A DNA stretch of 19,818 nt from an uncultured Lachnospiraceae bacterium (GCA_934418055.1 CAKRWX010000017.1:1-19818), one strand, 5' to 3'. Shown: positions 6,837 to 14,114, counted from the first letter of the stretch. The notes: generated by a model from the sequence alone, not told the origin. Made by a program: numbers and translations.

Positions 6837-8699
6837 TTATACAGTTACTTTCTTATCACCGATGGTCACGACCACTTTTCCATCCTGAATCTCAACCTGT
6901 GGTTTTTCCTTCAGAAGCGTCTCTGCACTCTCGTGGAAATCTGCTGCCACGCTGGTAACGATCAGATGGGTTCCAGGCTCTAACTGGGTCTTTACCATCG
7001 GAATGACCGTCAAATTGGCAAACAGGTTGGTGTTCGGAAACGGGGTGATCAGCACCGGTTCTTCACCAGTTTCACTGGCGATCATGCTTACTCCCCACGG
7101 GAAATCAGCGATCAGTGTCTTTCCGTCATTTTTTACATCTGATGGCTGGTATTTGCCGGTTCCCCTGCCGCTTACAACGGTAAAACAGCGCTCCTGTGGA
7201 AGTGAGAAACCGCCGTCTGCCAGATCAATGGCAATTTCATTGGTGATCCTATGTACTCTTACATGCCACGGAGAACACGGCACTACAGTACTTTCAATGG
7301 TCACCCCGGTGATCGGACGATACCTGGTATATAGAGATTCTTCTGTTGCCTTGAAATCATCCATACCGTATCTCATACAGTAACGGTCCTCTCCTTTTAC
7401 GGAAACCGCCAGTGTGCTGTCAAATGCGCCCTGGGCTAAGCTGGTACCCTTCGAGATGCTGAACCCAAACTGGTTGGAATATACGAATTTCTCGTATTTT
7501 GCAGGTCCCTGTCCGTGATCGCTTGGTAAATGCTGTCCTGTTACATAGGCCATGACATGATCATGTTTGTCATGGGTGATCACCATATGCGGATGCTTCA
7601 GGAATTTTACCGGTTCATACGGGTAAACTTCCCGTTCTGCTTTCCAGAATGGATGCTCATCATCCAGCGCCAGGACAACCAAGGTTTTATTGCACCAGTA
7701 CGGAGAACCCGCGCTGTTATAGCTCTCACTCATCTCGATCTGCGGATATCCATATCCGATGGTAAGAAGTCCTGCATGATCGAAAATCGGACGTTTCATC
7801 CAGGTCTCTAAGTTGCCTAACACCAGATTTTTTAACACTCCGTAATTAACATTGTCTAATTCCGCAAATGCCATAGCTCCAAGAGGTGCTCCGTGAGCGT
7901 ACCGGTATGTTAAGCTTCTGCCAAACGGGATCTCAGATCCGTCATTGGCAAACCAGTAAATGAAATCACCATAAAACTGTCTACCCCGCTCTAAGAAAAT
8001 CTCACTTCTCTCAGGATCGCGGTCTTTCATCAATTTGCCATATACCATTCCATAAAACTGGATCGCATAGGCCACATAATAATCTAACTGCCATGGGGTT
8101 CCATCAAAATACCATCCGTCGCCGATGTAAGATTCGTTGATGATGTCGAAATCCTCATCCATCCGCTCTTTCGGATAAGGCAGTCCTAAAATATCAAAGG
8201 TCATGTTCGCCATGATCCGGAAAAACCGCCAGTTGCACTTTGGCATATCATAAAGGTTGATCTGATTCAGCCAGCCATATACCTGCTTCTGCTGCTTCTC
8301 CGTCAGATCATTCCAGAACCTGTCCTGATTTAACACTATGGTATAAACGATGGCGGCTACTTCCACCATCTTCTGATCAAAATTAAAGATATCGCCCCAA
8401 TACTCTTCGTGATCCGGATCTGTTCCATGCAAGATGCCATCTAAATATAACTTCTGCCACTCTTCTGCTTCCTGGATCATCTCCGCGGTAAAATCTTTTG
8501 TTCCGCCTGCCCACAAAGGTCCAAGCCCCCAAAGGACTCTGGCGAAGCCTTCCATCCTGGCGGCCTTCTCACCATAGTGGACACCGGAATCTCCAACATG
8601 TAAAAACGCATGTCCGGGACTGTAGCATGATTTCAATGGTCTTATGGTATCCAGAAATAATTTTGCCGTTTCAGCCCTTGTATTTAAGGATATTTCCAT
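6837..8699 (-). CDS. DUF2264 protein, probable GH154-type beta-glucuronidase or related uronide enzyme
   Basis: A 620-residue protein matching my recollection of DUF2264. The N-terminal two-thirds (about 1-370) is rich in Trp/Tyr helices typical of an alpha/alpha toroid (GFARVLWGLGPLWAGG, GDGWYFDGTPWQLDYYVAYA, FANDGSEIPFGRSLTYR). The C-terminal third (about 380-620) is a beta-sandwich, giving the overall plan of alginate/heparinase-II-like lyases. To my knowledge DUF2264 corresponds to CAZy GH154, whose characterised Bacteroides member is a beta-glucuronidase from arabinogalactan degradation; this equivalence is from memory. It has no signal peptide, so it is cytoplasmic. It is the first gene of the operon, and a purine-rich leader with AAGGAAGGG precedes the ATG. 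The activity, hydrolase or lyase, is inferred; GH88 next door would also fit a lyase. Confidence 0.7.
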   Translation of the reverse strand: MEISLNTRAETAKLFLDTIRPLKSCYSPGHAFLHVGDSGVHYGEKAARMEGFARVLWGLGPLWAGGTKDFTAEMIQEAEEWQKLYLDGILHGTDPDHEEYWGDIFNFDQKMVEVAAIVYTIVLNQDRFWNDLTEKQQKQVYGWLNQINLYDMPKCNWRFFRIMANMTFDILGLPYPKERMDEDFDIINESYIGDGWYFDGTPWQLDYYVAYAIQFYGMVYGKLMKDRDPERSEIFLERGRQFYGDFIYWFANDGSEIPFGRSLTYRYAHGAPLGAMAFAELDNVNYGVLKNLVLGNLETWMKRPIFDHAGLLTIGYGYPQIEMSESYNSAGSPYWCNKTLVVLALDDEHPFWKAEREVYPYEPVKFLKHPHMVITHDKHDHVMAYVTGQHLPSDHGQGPAKYEKFVYSNQFGFSISKGTSLAQGAFDSTLAVSVKGEDRYCMRYGMDDFKATEESLYTRYRPITGVTIESTVVPCSPWHVRVHRITNEIAIDLADGGFSLPQERCFTVVSGRGTGKYQPSDVKNDGKTLIADFPWGVSMIASETGEEPVLITPFPNTNLFANLTVIPMVKTQLEPGTHLIVTSVAADFHESAETLLKEKPQVEIQDGKVVVTIGDKKVTV

Positions 8700-8801
8700 G
8701 TTCTTTTTCTTTCCCTTCCTTTTGTTTTATGCATTATGTCTGTTATTGATCTTCTTTTTTCTTGTCGTTTTGTTTATTTTGATCATATTAAGATTTTACC
8801 A

Positions 8802-8896
8802 CATTTTTAGTATTCCTTTTTTTACTTTTGTGCTATATTTATGTTAAATCGTGCTATCCCTTGTGCATTTTTAGTCTAAAAAGGGCATTTTAGTGT
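8802..8896. repeat. CATTTT(T)AGT direct repeats in the araC/operon intergenic region
   Basis: CATTTTTAGTAT begins at 8802, CATTTTTAGTCT at 8866 and CATTTTAGTGT at 8886. The last two are 20 bases apart. The middle copy is also half of a palindrome, TTTTTAG-T-CTAAAAA (8868-8882). The distal pair lies close to where an araC -35 would be, so it could mediate autoregulation, while the 8802 copy lies between -10 and -35 of the operon candidate promoter. Confidence 0.45.
8830..8857. promoter_or_regulatory. Candidate AraC activator half-sites, GTGCTAT pair
   Basis: GTGCTAT occurs at 8830-8836 and 8851-8857, exactly 21 bases (two helical turns) apart; a third partial copy GTGCAT is at 8863-8868. Relative to the candidate operon start (about 8786) they sit at roughly -45 and -68, the usual place for tandem AraC-type activator sites next to a weak -35. 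Function is inferred from geometry. Confidence 0.5.
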
Positions 8897-8948
8897 ATTT
8901 TCTTTTAGCATAATTGTTCAATATCCCTATAGATTGAGGTGAATGACC

Positions 8949-9818
8949 ATGAAAAAACTTGAAATCGAGTCCATTGATAAGCTGCTTCTCTCCCATATGC
9001 TGACCACGGAACCATTTCCGCCACAGCTTCATATCCATAACAACGCTTATGAACTGACTATGTTTAAATCGGGCAATGTGGACTATTTCGTCAACAACAT
9101 TACGTATCATTTAAGTTCTGGAGACCTGCTTTTGATCTGCCCCAATGACATCCACGGACTGTCAGTGAAGGATCATGAACCATGCGAGCGGTTTCCGATC
9201 CATTTTAACGAGGCGTTTATCCAGACCTTTTCTACACCTAATACCAATATTCTGGCTTGCTTTCAGAAGCATGAACACAATCACATTCTTCATCTGTCTG
9301 AGGAGCAGATGCGGGAGTATGAATATCTGGTGGACCGCACCATCGAGGCTTTAAACCGCAAAGATTTTGGCTATGATATTTACGCCAAAGCAAATTTAAG
9401 CCTGATCCTGCTGCTGGCCAACCAGGCTTCTGTCACAAAACCAACACGTCTGGCGGATATTACTCCTCAGGCAGTAAAAGACAGCATCCAGTTTATCGAT
9501 GAAAACCTGGCTAATCCGCTGTCCATCCAGGATATTGCAGATCATTTAAACTTAAGCCGTTCCCGTTTCTGCCATCTGTTTAAAGATTTTACGGGAACAT
9601 CACCGTGGAACTACATCATTGCCCGCAGAATCCAGCATGCCTGTACCCTGCTGCAGAAGGGAATGTCCATCACCGATGTCTGTTTTGAATGCGGATTTAA
9701 TGATTATGCTCATTTTGTGAAATCTTTCACAAAACTGGTAGGAATTTCTCCGGGCAAATATTCCAAAACGCTTCCAGGCAATGCCCACGCCAGCGAAAGC
9801 TCCCACGCTTATCTCTGA
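8949..9818 (+). CDS. AraC-family transcriptional regulator of the uronide operon
   Basis: About 289 residues. The N-terminal part (about 20-120) has a cupin-like sensor fold: LHIHNNAYELTMFKSGNVDYFV followed by LSSGDLLLICPNDIHGL. The C-terminal 100 residues hold the two helix-turn-helix motifs of the family (PLSIQDIADHLNLSRSRFCHLFKDFTGTSPWNYI and SITDVCFECGFNDYAHFVKSFTKLVGISPGKY). An ATG at 8943 is only one base from GAGGTG, while the ATG at 8949 is seven bases away, so I use 8949. Divergent placement beside the transporter and hydrolase operon makes it the likely activator, with an imported or processed sugar as effector. A bidirectional terminator follows. The family is certain; the target is inferred from position and the repeats. 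Confidence 0.92.
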   Translation: MKKLEIESIDKLLLSHMLTTEPFPPQLHIHNNAYELTMFKSGNVDYFVNNITYHLSSGDLLLICPNDIHGLSVKDHEPCERFPIHFNEAFIQTFSTPNTNILACFQKHEHNHILHLSEEQMREYEYLVDRTIEALNRKDFGYDIYAKANLSLILLLANQASVTKPTRLADITPQAVKDSIQFIDENLANPLSIQDIADHLNLSRSRFCHLFKDFTGTSPWNYIIARRIQHACTLLQKGMSITDVCFECGFNDYAHFVKSFTKLVGISPGKYSKTLPGNAHASESSHAYL

Positions 9819-9873
9819 TTTTAAAAAAATATTCGTGGAAGTTTCCATCGCAGTCTGGCCAACCATAACGTCA

Positions 9874-9917
9874 AAAAGGGAAATGATTCCGCTAAACAAC
9901 GGAATCATTTCCCTTTT
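9874..9917. terminator. Bidirectional terminator between araC and the TAXI binding-protein gene
   Basis: An 18-bp perfect stem (AAAAGGGAAATGATTCCG at 9874-9891, its complement at 9900-9917) with an 8-base loop. It has A-runs on one side and T-runs on the other, so it can terminate both the plus-strand araC and the minus-strand TRAP transcript, which ends at 9941. Confidence 0.9.
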
Positions 9918-9940
9918 CTATTTATTCTTATGCGATCCGC

Positions 9941-11011
9941 TTACTGTAATACGCCGATCTCTTTATAGTATTTCTCAGCACCTGCATGCAGTGGAAGATC
10001 TGCGATATCTTTTACTGCCTCTTCTGGAGTCAGACCCTTTAAGTTGGACTGAGCCTCACCTAATTTGTCGATATTCTCCCAGAAAGTCTTGGTTAACTGA
10101 TATACAGTCTCCTCGTCTAAATCACCACGGCAGAACATGACCATCTTGATGGCGGAAGTCTGAACATCCTCATCCTGGTTTGGATAAGTTCCTGCTGGAA
10201 TGGTGTATGGTGCGTACCATGGGTACTGCTCCTGCAGTTTTGCGATAATGTCATCGCTGATGCTTACCAGTTTTGCGCCGGAAGTACAAGCCTGAGTTAC
10301 TGCGGATGCTGGAGCACCGGACATGATCCATGCACCGTCAATGCTGCCGTTCTGAAGCATATCTGCTGCGTCTGTAAAGGTGATGTACTCGCAGTTGATA
10401 TCATCTGGGAAGTTTAATCCAGCAGCAGTGAAATGGTTCTCACACTCGCCATATACACTGGATCCAGCGGATGCTACTGCGAAATGTTTGCCCTTTACAT
10501 CCTCTAAGGACTCAATGCCGGATTTTTCTGTTACAACTACCTGGTTCGGGTTGAAATACAGACCTGCGATTACTTTCAGATCATCGTATGCAAAGCCCTC
10601 AAAGCTGTCAGTTCCGTTTAATGCCTGATAGCAGTTGGAACTGATGGCGATGGAAACCTGTGCCTCATTCTCAGATACCAGGTTTAAGTTCTCGATTCCG
10701 CCTGCGGATGCCTGGCTGGAAGCGCTGACATAATCGATCTGGGTATCCCACAGATTGGTGATGGCTGCGCCGACTGCGTACAGAGCGCCAGATGCGGATG
10801 CAGTTGGGAAATTGATGGTTACTTTCTCGTGGTCTCCGCCTGCTGCTTCTGCTGCGGTTGTCTCTGCTGCCTCAGAACCTGCTGCGGTGGTTTCTGCCGC
10901 TTCACTGGAAGCAGCTGCGGTTGTCTCTGTGGTCTGGCTGCTGCTGCCGCAACCAGCCAGCATTCCTGCTGCCATTGCTGCAGCTAATGCTACGGATACT
11001 GCTTTTTTCAT
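9941..11011 (-). CDS. TRAP transporter solute-binding lipoprotein, TAXI family
   Basis: A 356-residue secreted binding protein. The signal peptide ends in LAGC with the lipidated Cys at residue 21. A low-complexity linker of about 35 residues (two copies of SEAAETTAA) precedes the folded domain. That domain starts VTINFPTASASGALYAVGAAITNLW and contains IENLNLVSENEAQVSIAISS, GKHFAVASAGSSVYGECE and GSIDGAWIMSGAPASAVT, which are hallmarks of TAXI proteins. TAXI-TRAP systems use an ion gradient rather than ATP. Ligands known for the family include dicarboxylates such as glutamate or 2-oxoglutarate, but none can be assigned here. AAGGAG lies ten bases before the ATG. It lies 33 bases after the permease gene and is closed by the terminator at 9874-9917. 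Confidence 0.9.
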   Translation of the reverse strand: MKKAVSVALAAAMAAGMLAGCGSSSQTTETTAAASSEAAETTAAGSEAAETTAAEAAGGDHEKVTINFPTASASGALYAVGAAITNLWDTQIDYVSASSQASAGGIENLNLVSENEAQVSIAISSNCYQALNGTDSFEGFAYDDLKVIAGLYFNPNQVVVTEKSGIESLEDVKGKHFAVASAGSSVYGECENHFTAAGLNFPDDINCEYITFTDAADMLQNGSIDGAWIMSGAPASAVTQACTSGAKLVSISDDIIAKLQEQYPWYAPYTIPAGTYPNQDEDVQTSAIKMVMFCRGDLDEETVYQLTKTFWENIDKLGEAQSNLKGLTPEEAVKDIADLPLHAGAEKYYKEIGVLQ

Positions 11012-11044
11012 AATCTCTCTTCTCCTTAAAAATGTAAATTTATG

Positions 11045-13033
11045 TCAGGCGGCATTTCCCATAGGAGCCGCTGGACGTTGAATCATTCTCTGATACAAGA
11101 TCACTGCCGCCAACAAGCAGAAGCCTGCCACGTCTGTCAGAGTACCAGGATATAACATCATCGGAGCAACTGCCAGCAACAGGACACGCTCCACGATTCC
11201 ACACCGTCTGGTCAGCCATCCCTCCAGGCCGCCTACCAGCGCGATCGTTCCGATGGAAGCCGTAAACATAGCCCACAGGCTTGCTGCGATGGTTGCTGTC
11301 GGATCTGCGCCGATCAACAGGATCGGATTGCCTAAGAAAAAGAACGGAATCAAAAATCCCACCATTCCAAGACGTACCGACAACAGACCGGTCTTTGTCT
11401 GATTGGAACCTGCGATACCCGCTGCCACATAACTGCTCATGGCAACTGGCGGTGTAATATTCGACAGACACGCATAAATCAGGCAGAACATATGTGCGGA
11501 AATATCCAGCACACCAACCTCGATGAGGACTGGCACTGCCACTGCCTGGACGATGACGTAAGCTGCCACACCAGGAACACCCATACCAAGGATGGTGGAC
11601 ATGACCATAACCAGAAGTCCTGTTAAGTAAATGTTGCTGTTATCTACAACATTTAAGATCAGATAACCCATATTCAGTCCAAGGCTGGTCAAGGTTACGG
11701 TTCCGATAATCACACCAATGATCACACAGCAGACGCCCACAGAAACTGCACCTCTTGCGCCCTCTACTGCCGCCATAATGATCTTATCCCAGGTCATACG
11801 GGTGTCTTTCCGTACCCAGCTTGCGGCGATGGTTGCAAAAATTGCCACAACTGCGGAGAATAATGGGGTCTTTCCCATAAACATTAAGGCGATCAGCACA
11901 ACCAATGGAGCTACCAGATGGCCCTGCTCTTTGATCACTTCCATGGCATTCGGAATATTTTCTTTGGAAAGTCCTGCCAGACCCAGCCGTTTTGCCTCAA
12001 AATGGACGGCAAATAATAATCCCAAATAATAGAGGAACGCTGGAACAATGGCCGCCAGCATCACGGATGTATAACTCAGGTTCAAAAATTCCGCCATAAC
12101 GAATCCCACAGCACCCATGATCGGCGGACAGAACTGACCGCCTGTGGAGGCTACCGCTTCTACCGCTCCGGCGAATTCTTTCTTATAACCAGTCTCTTTC
12201 ATCAGTGGAATGGTGATGGTTCCGGTGGTTGCCACATTGGCGATAGCGGAACCGTTGATCATACCCATGAGGGCAGATGCCAGAACGGAAACCTTCGCCG
12301 GGCCGCCTGGCGTACGTCCTACCAATGCCAGAGAAAAATCATTGATAAATTTGGAGAATCCACTGTATTTTAAGAAAGCTCCAAATACCACAAACAGGAA
12401 AATATAGGTAGCGGACACGCCGATACCGGTTCCTAAAAGTCCCTGGGTTCCCCAGAACTGTGTGGCAAGGACACGCTTTAAAGTGAAACCATTGTGTCCC
12501 AATCTGCCAGGCAGATACTGTCCAAACCAGTTGTAAGCCAGGAAAATAGCTGCCAGGATCGCCAGGTTTCCAGAAGCACGTCTTGCGGCTTCAAACACGA
12601 TCAGCAGGGCAATTCCCGCAATCACGATCTCTTTCTGGGTTAAACGTCCGCCGTTCTGCGCTACCCTGGTGTAATTTAAGATCAGATAACCAAATACAGC
12701 AATAGCCAGCACGATCAGTACCAGATCCCATACTGGCGGAAGGCTTCTGGTCCGTTTTTCCTTTTTATAAGTCGGATAAAGCAAAAATGTAAATGTCAAT
12801 AAAAAGATACAGTGGAACGCTCTCAGATTAATGGCGCTCATCACACCGATGGTCGTAAAATAGATCTGAAAAAGTGTCCAGGCACATAAAAGCACCGTGA
12901 TCACCTTTTCCATGGGTCCTGTATAGGTTCTTGTCCTGGATTCCGAATCTTTTTCTTCCAGTAATTTCTGCGCCTTACGTTCCAGTTCTTCCTGTTCGCT
13001 GTCAGGCGCAAGGGTATGTTCTTCCATACTCAT
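11045..13033 (-). CDS. TRAP transporter fused permease (small plus large membrane subunits)
   Basis: A 662-residue multi-spanning membrane protein combining the four-helix DctQ-like and the large DctM-like subunits, as is usual in TAXI-TRAP systems. A charged cytoplasmic N-terminus (about 1-50) is followed by many helices. Typical permease motifs include GMINGSAIANVATTGTITIPLMK, EAVASTGGQFCPPIMGAVGFVMAE, GMGVPGVAAYVIVQA and CLIYACLSNITPPVAMSSYVAAG. The reading frame stays open back to 13228, but that extension runs through a promoter and inverted repeats. The ATG at 13033, with AGGGGG four to five bases upstream, is the sensible start; the ATG at 13027 is possible. The gene precedes the binding-protein gene, and the promoter TTGACA-17-TAAAAC lies at 13089-13117. 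Confidence 0.9.
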   Translation of the reverse strand: MSMEEHTLAPDSEQEELERKAQKLLEEKDSESRTRTYTGPMEKVITVLLCAWTLFQIYFTTIGVMSAINLRAFHCIFLLTFTFLLYPTYKKEKRTRSLPPVWDLVLIVLAIAVFGYLILNYTRVAQNGGRLTQKEIVIAGIALLIVFEAARRASGNLAILAAIFLAYNWFGQYLPGRLGHNGFTLKRVLATQFWGTQGLLGTGIGVSATYIFLFVVFGAFLKYSGFSKFINDFSLALVGRTPGGPAKVSVLASALMGMINGSAIANVATTGTITIPLMKETGYKKEFAGAVEAVASTGGQFCPPIMGAVGFVMAEFLNLSYTSVMLAAIVPAFLYYLGLLFAVHFEAKRLGLAGLSKENIPNAMEVIKEQGHLVAPLVVLIALMFMGKTPLFSAVVAIFATIAASWVRKDTRMTWDKIIMAAVEGARGAVSVGVCCVIIGVIIGTVTLTSLGLNMGYLILNVVDNSNIYLTGLLVMVMSTILGMGVPGVAAYVIVQAVAVPVLIEVGVLDISAHMFCLIYACLSNITPPVAMSSYVAAGIAGSNQTKTGLLSVRLGMVGFLIPFFFLGNPILLIGADPTATIAASLWAMFTASIGTIALVGGLEGWLTRRCGIVERVLLLAVAPMMLYPGTLTDVAGFCLLAAVILYQRMIQRPAAPMGNAA

Positions 13034-13088
13034 TCTTCCCCCTCTTGTTACTTTATTGATTAAAAGCGTTAAATCATCGCACTGTTCA

Positions 13089-13117
13089 GTTTTACCATAG
13101 GAATGACATTTTGTCAA
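13089..13117 (-). promoter_or_regulatory. Promoter of the TRAP transporter operon, with an overlapping palindrome
   Basis: On the minus strand TTGACA (13112-13117) and TAAAAC (13089-13094) are separated by 17 bases. The palindrome TGACA-TTT-TGTCA (13104-13116) overlaps the -35 and could bind a repressor. It supports the start at 13033 rather than further upstream. Confidence 0.65.
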
Positions 13118-13131
13118 CTGAATGTCCACTT

Positions 13132-13246
13132 TTCGCAAAAAGCGAATGCCGTTTCCTGGACTCGCTGTCGCAGTGCGTCTACGTTTCACTTCGGTCGGTG
13201 CATAACAAGCGCCACTGGCGCTTTGCACCCTCGCGGAGCGTTTTTT
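13132..13246. repeat. Structured non-coding block, candidate dispersed intergenic repeat
   Basis: About 115 bases, richer in G+C than the flanks, with several inverted repeats: TTCGC-AAAAA-GCGAA (13132-13146), and AAGCGCC-ACT-GGCGCTT (13207-13223) enclosed by GTGCA (13198-13202) and TGCAC (13224-13228). It lies upstream of the TRAP promoter and has no convincing gene. The density of hairpins and a strong resemblance, from memory, to intergenic repeats of Lachnospiraceae genomes suggest a dispersed element or a structured RNA. The copy number cannot be judged from one window. Confidence 0.45.
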
Positions 13247-13282
13247 GTTTCATAGGACGCAATTTCCTATGAAATAAAAAAC
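13240..13282. repeat. Long hairpin flanked by T and A runs
   Basis: TTTCATAGGA (13248-13257) pairs with TCCTATGAAA (13265-13274) across a 7-base loop. Pairing continues through a G-T wobble into TTTTTT (13241-13246) against AAAAAA (13276-13281). It may be a terminator-like hairpin or the end of the neighbouring repeat block, which it directly abuts. Confidence 0.6.
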
Positions 13283-13336
13283 AGGCTTTTGAAACATGGT
13301 AAAATCCTCTCATTTCCCATATTTTCAAAAGCCTGT
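13281..13336. terminator. Terminator hairpin downstream of the DUF1622 gene
   Basis: A 14-bp perfect stem (ACAGGCTTTTGAAA at 13281-13294, TTTCAAAAGCCTGT at 13323-13336) has a 28-base loop. On the minus strand it is followed by TTTTT, which suits the end of the csoR/DUF1622 transcript 24 bases past its stop. On the plus strand CTGTTTTT follows as well. The loop is long for an intrinsic terminator. Confidence 0.65.
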
Positions 13337-13359
13337 CTGTTTTTCTTTCTATAATTCTG

Positions 13360-13707
13360 CTACTGCTGCTCTTCCCGTGCTTCCTTCTTCTCGTTCTCGA
13401 TCTCCCAGTGAATCAGGAATGTGAGCATAGCCCGGAGGACAATGATCGCTCCTAAAATTCCCAGCTCTGACCACTCCCGTACCACGACGGTACGAAGCAC
13501 CTCGCCGCCCATCTTAAACTCCAGCGCCAGCGCAATGCCCTGAGCCAGATCCAGACGGATGTTTTTGTGATCCTTTCTCAGCCAGCGGATAAAACACTTG
13601 ACTGCCGTGGATACCAAAACCGCAATTCCAAACAGTTCCAGAACCACCGTAGCGATCTGTACAATGTCATACAGCGCTAATTCCATAAACTCCATGATCA
13701 GATTCAT
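13360..13707 (-). CDS. DUF1622 family membrane protein
   Basis: A small 115-residue inner-membrane protein. Helices are visible at about 14-35 (DIVQIATVVLELFGIAVLVSTA) and 80-103, with a shorter hydrophobic segment around 54-62, followed by a charged tail (EIENEKKEAREEQQ). The sequence RLDLAQGIALALEFKMGGEVLRTVV, then a further helix, is the pattern I associate with DUF1622, whose function is unknown. AAGGGG lies 11 bases before the ATG. The gene is 73 bases downstream of csoR on the same strand with no terminator between, and the hairpin at 13281-13336 follows it. It is therefore probably co-transcribed with csoR and may share its metal response; that is inference. Confidence 0.75.
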   Translation of the reverse strand: MNLIMEFMELALYDIVQIATVVLELFGIAVLVSTAVKCFIRWLRKDHKNIRLDLAQGIALALEFKMGGEVLRTVVVREWSELGILGAIIVLRAMLTFLIHWEIENEKKEAREEQQ

Positions 13708-13780
13708 CCCTTGTAACCCCTTTTCCCCATTTTTACTGCTGGTTCCAGTGTATCACATTTCCGGGATTTTTCCTAGGAGT

Positions 13781-14056
13781 TTAACCCATATTGGCAAAAC
13801 GCTCTACGGCCTTGGTAAAATTCTCGATGGTCTTATCTGCGTCGCCGTGCTCGATTCCATCTCTCACACAGTGTTTGATGTGTCCCTCTAATACCACCTG
13901 GCCGCATTTGTGAATGGCGGATTTGGCGGCATTCATCTGGGAAAGAATATCTTCACAGGGAACATCCTCATCAATCATCCGGTCAATGGCCTGAAGCTGG
14001 CCGATAATTTTCTTTAAACGACGGTGCAGATTATCTGCGTCCATGCATTTTCTCAT
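13781..14056 (-). CDS. csoR: CsoR-type copper-sensing transcriptional repressor
   Basis: A 91-residue all-helical regulator of the CsoR/RcnR (DUF156) family. The copper ligands of CsoR are present with the right spacing: Cys34 (VPCEDIL), His59 and Cys63 (GHIKHCV). The gaps of 25 and 4 residues equal those of Cys36-His61-Cys65 in the Mycobacterium tuberculosis protein. This favours Cu(I) sensing over nickel or formaldehyde sensing. GAGGT lies about nine bases before the ATG at 14056; the Met at residue 5 is an alternative. Just upstream are a strong promoter and an AATACCC/GGGTATT operator, so the gene is almost surely self-repressed and released by copper. No copper-exporting ATPase or chaperone is encoded in this window, so the targets beyond itself and DUF1622 lie elsewhere. 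Confidence 0.9.
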   Translation of the reverse strand: MRKCMDADNLHRRLKKIIGQLQAIDRMIDEDVPCEDILSQMNAAKSAIHKCGQVVLEGHIKHCVRDGIEHGDADKTIENFTKAVERFANMG

Positions 14057-14081
14057 GTGGTCTACCTCATTTTCTTTCTGT

Positions 14082-14099
14082 AATACCCATACGGGTATT
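14082..14099 (-). promoter_or_regulatory. CsoR operator
   Basis: AATACCC (14082-14088) and GGGTATT (14093-14099) form a 7-bp inverted repeat around ATAC. This closely resembles the GTATACCC/GGGTATAC-type operators of CsoR proteins. It sits about 10-27 bases after the predicted transcription start and 25 bases before the start codon. Confidence 0.8.
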
Positions 14100-14114
14100 C
14101 ATTTGTTACTATTT

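Larger units (their letters stand above)
8700..8948. promoter_or_regulatory. Divergent control region between the uronide operon and araC
   Basis: This non-coding stretch of about 250 bases is very A+T-rich. On the minus strand a -10-like TAAAAT (8793-8798) preceded by TGTGG is the best operon promoter candidate. The position where a -35 should be (8816-8821) is poor, as expected for an activator-dependent promoter. For araC a weak CATAAT (8909-8914) is possible. Several direct repeats (next entries) lie between them. The araC ribosome binding site is GAGGTG at 8936-8941. No consensus catabolite-repression site was seen. Confidence 0.55.

Noticed and set aside
8871..9110. 79-residue minus-strand frame at the start of araC
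   Set aside because: It is antisense to the conserved cupin part of araC, with no family resemblance or ribosome binding site.
13034..13228. 65-residue N-terminal extension of the TRAP permease
   Set aside because: It runs through the TTGACA/TAAAAC promoter and inverted repeats; the ATG at 13033 has a ribosome binding site and normal family length.
13132..13336. CRISPR array or integron-type attachment site in the hairpin-rich block
   Set aside because: The inverted repeats differ from one another, there are no regularly spaced identical direct repeats, and no cas or integrase gene is present.
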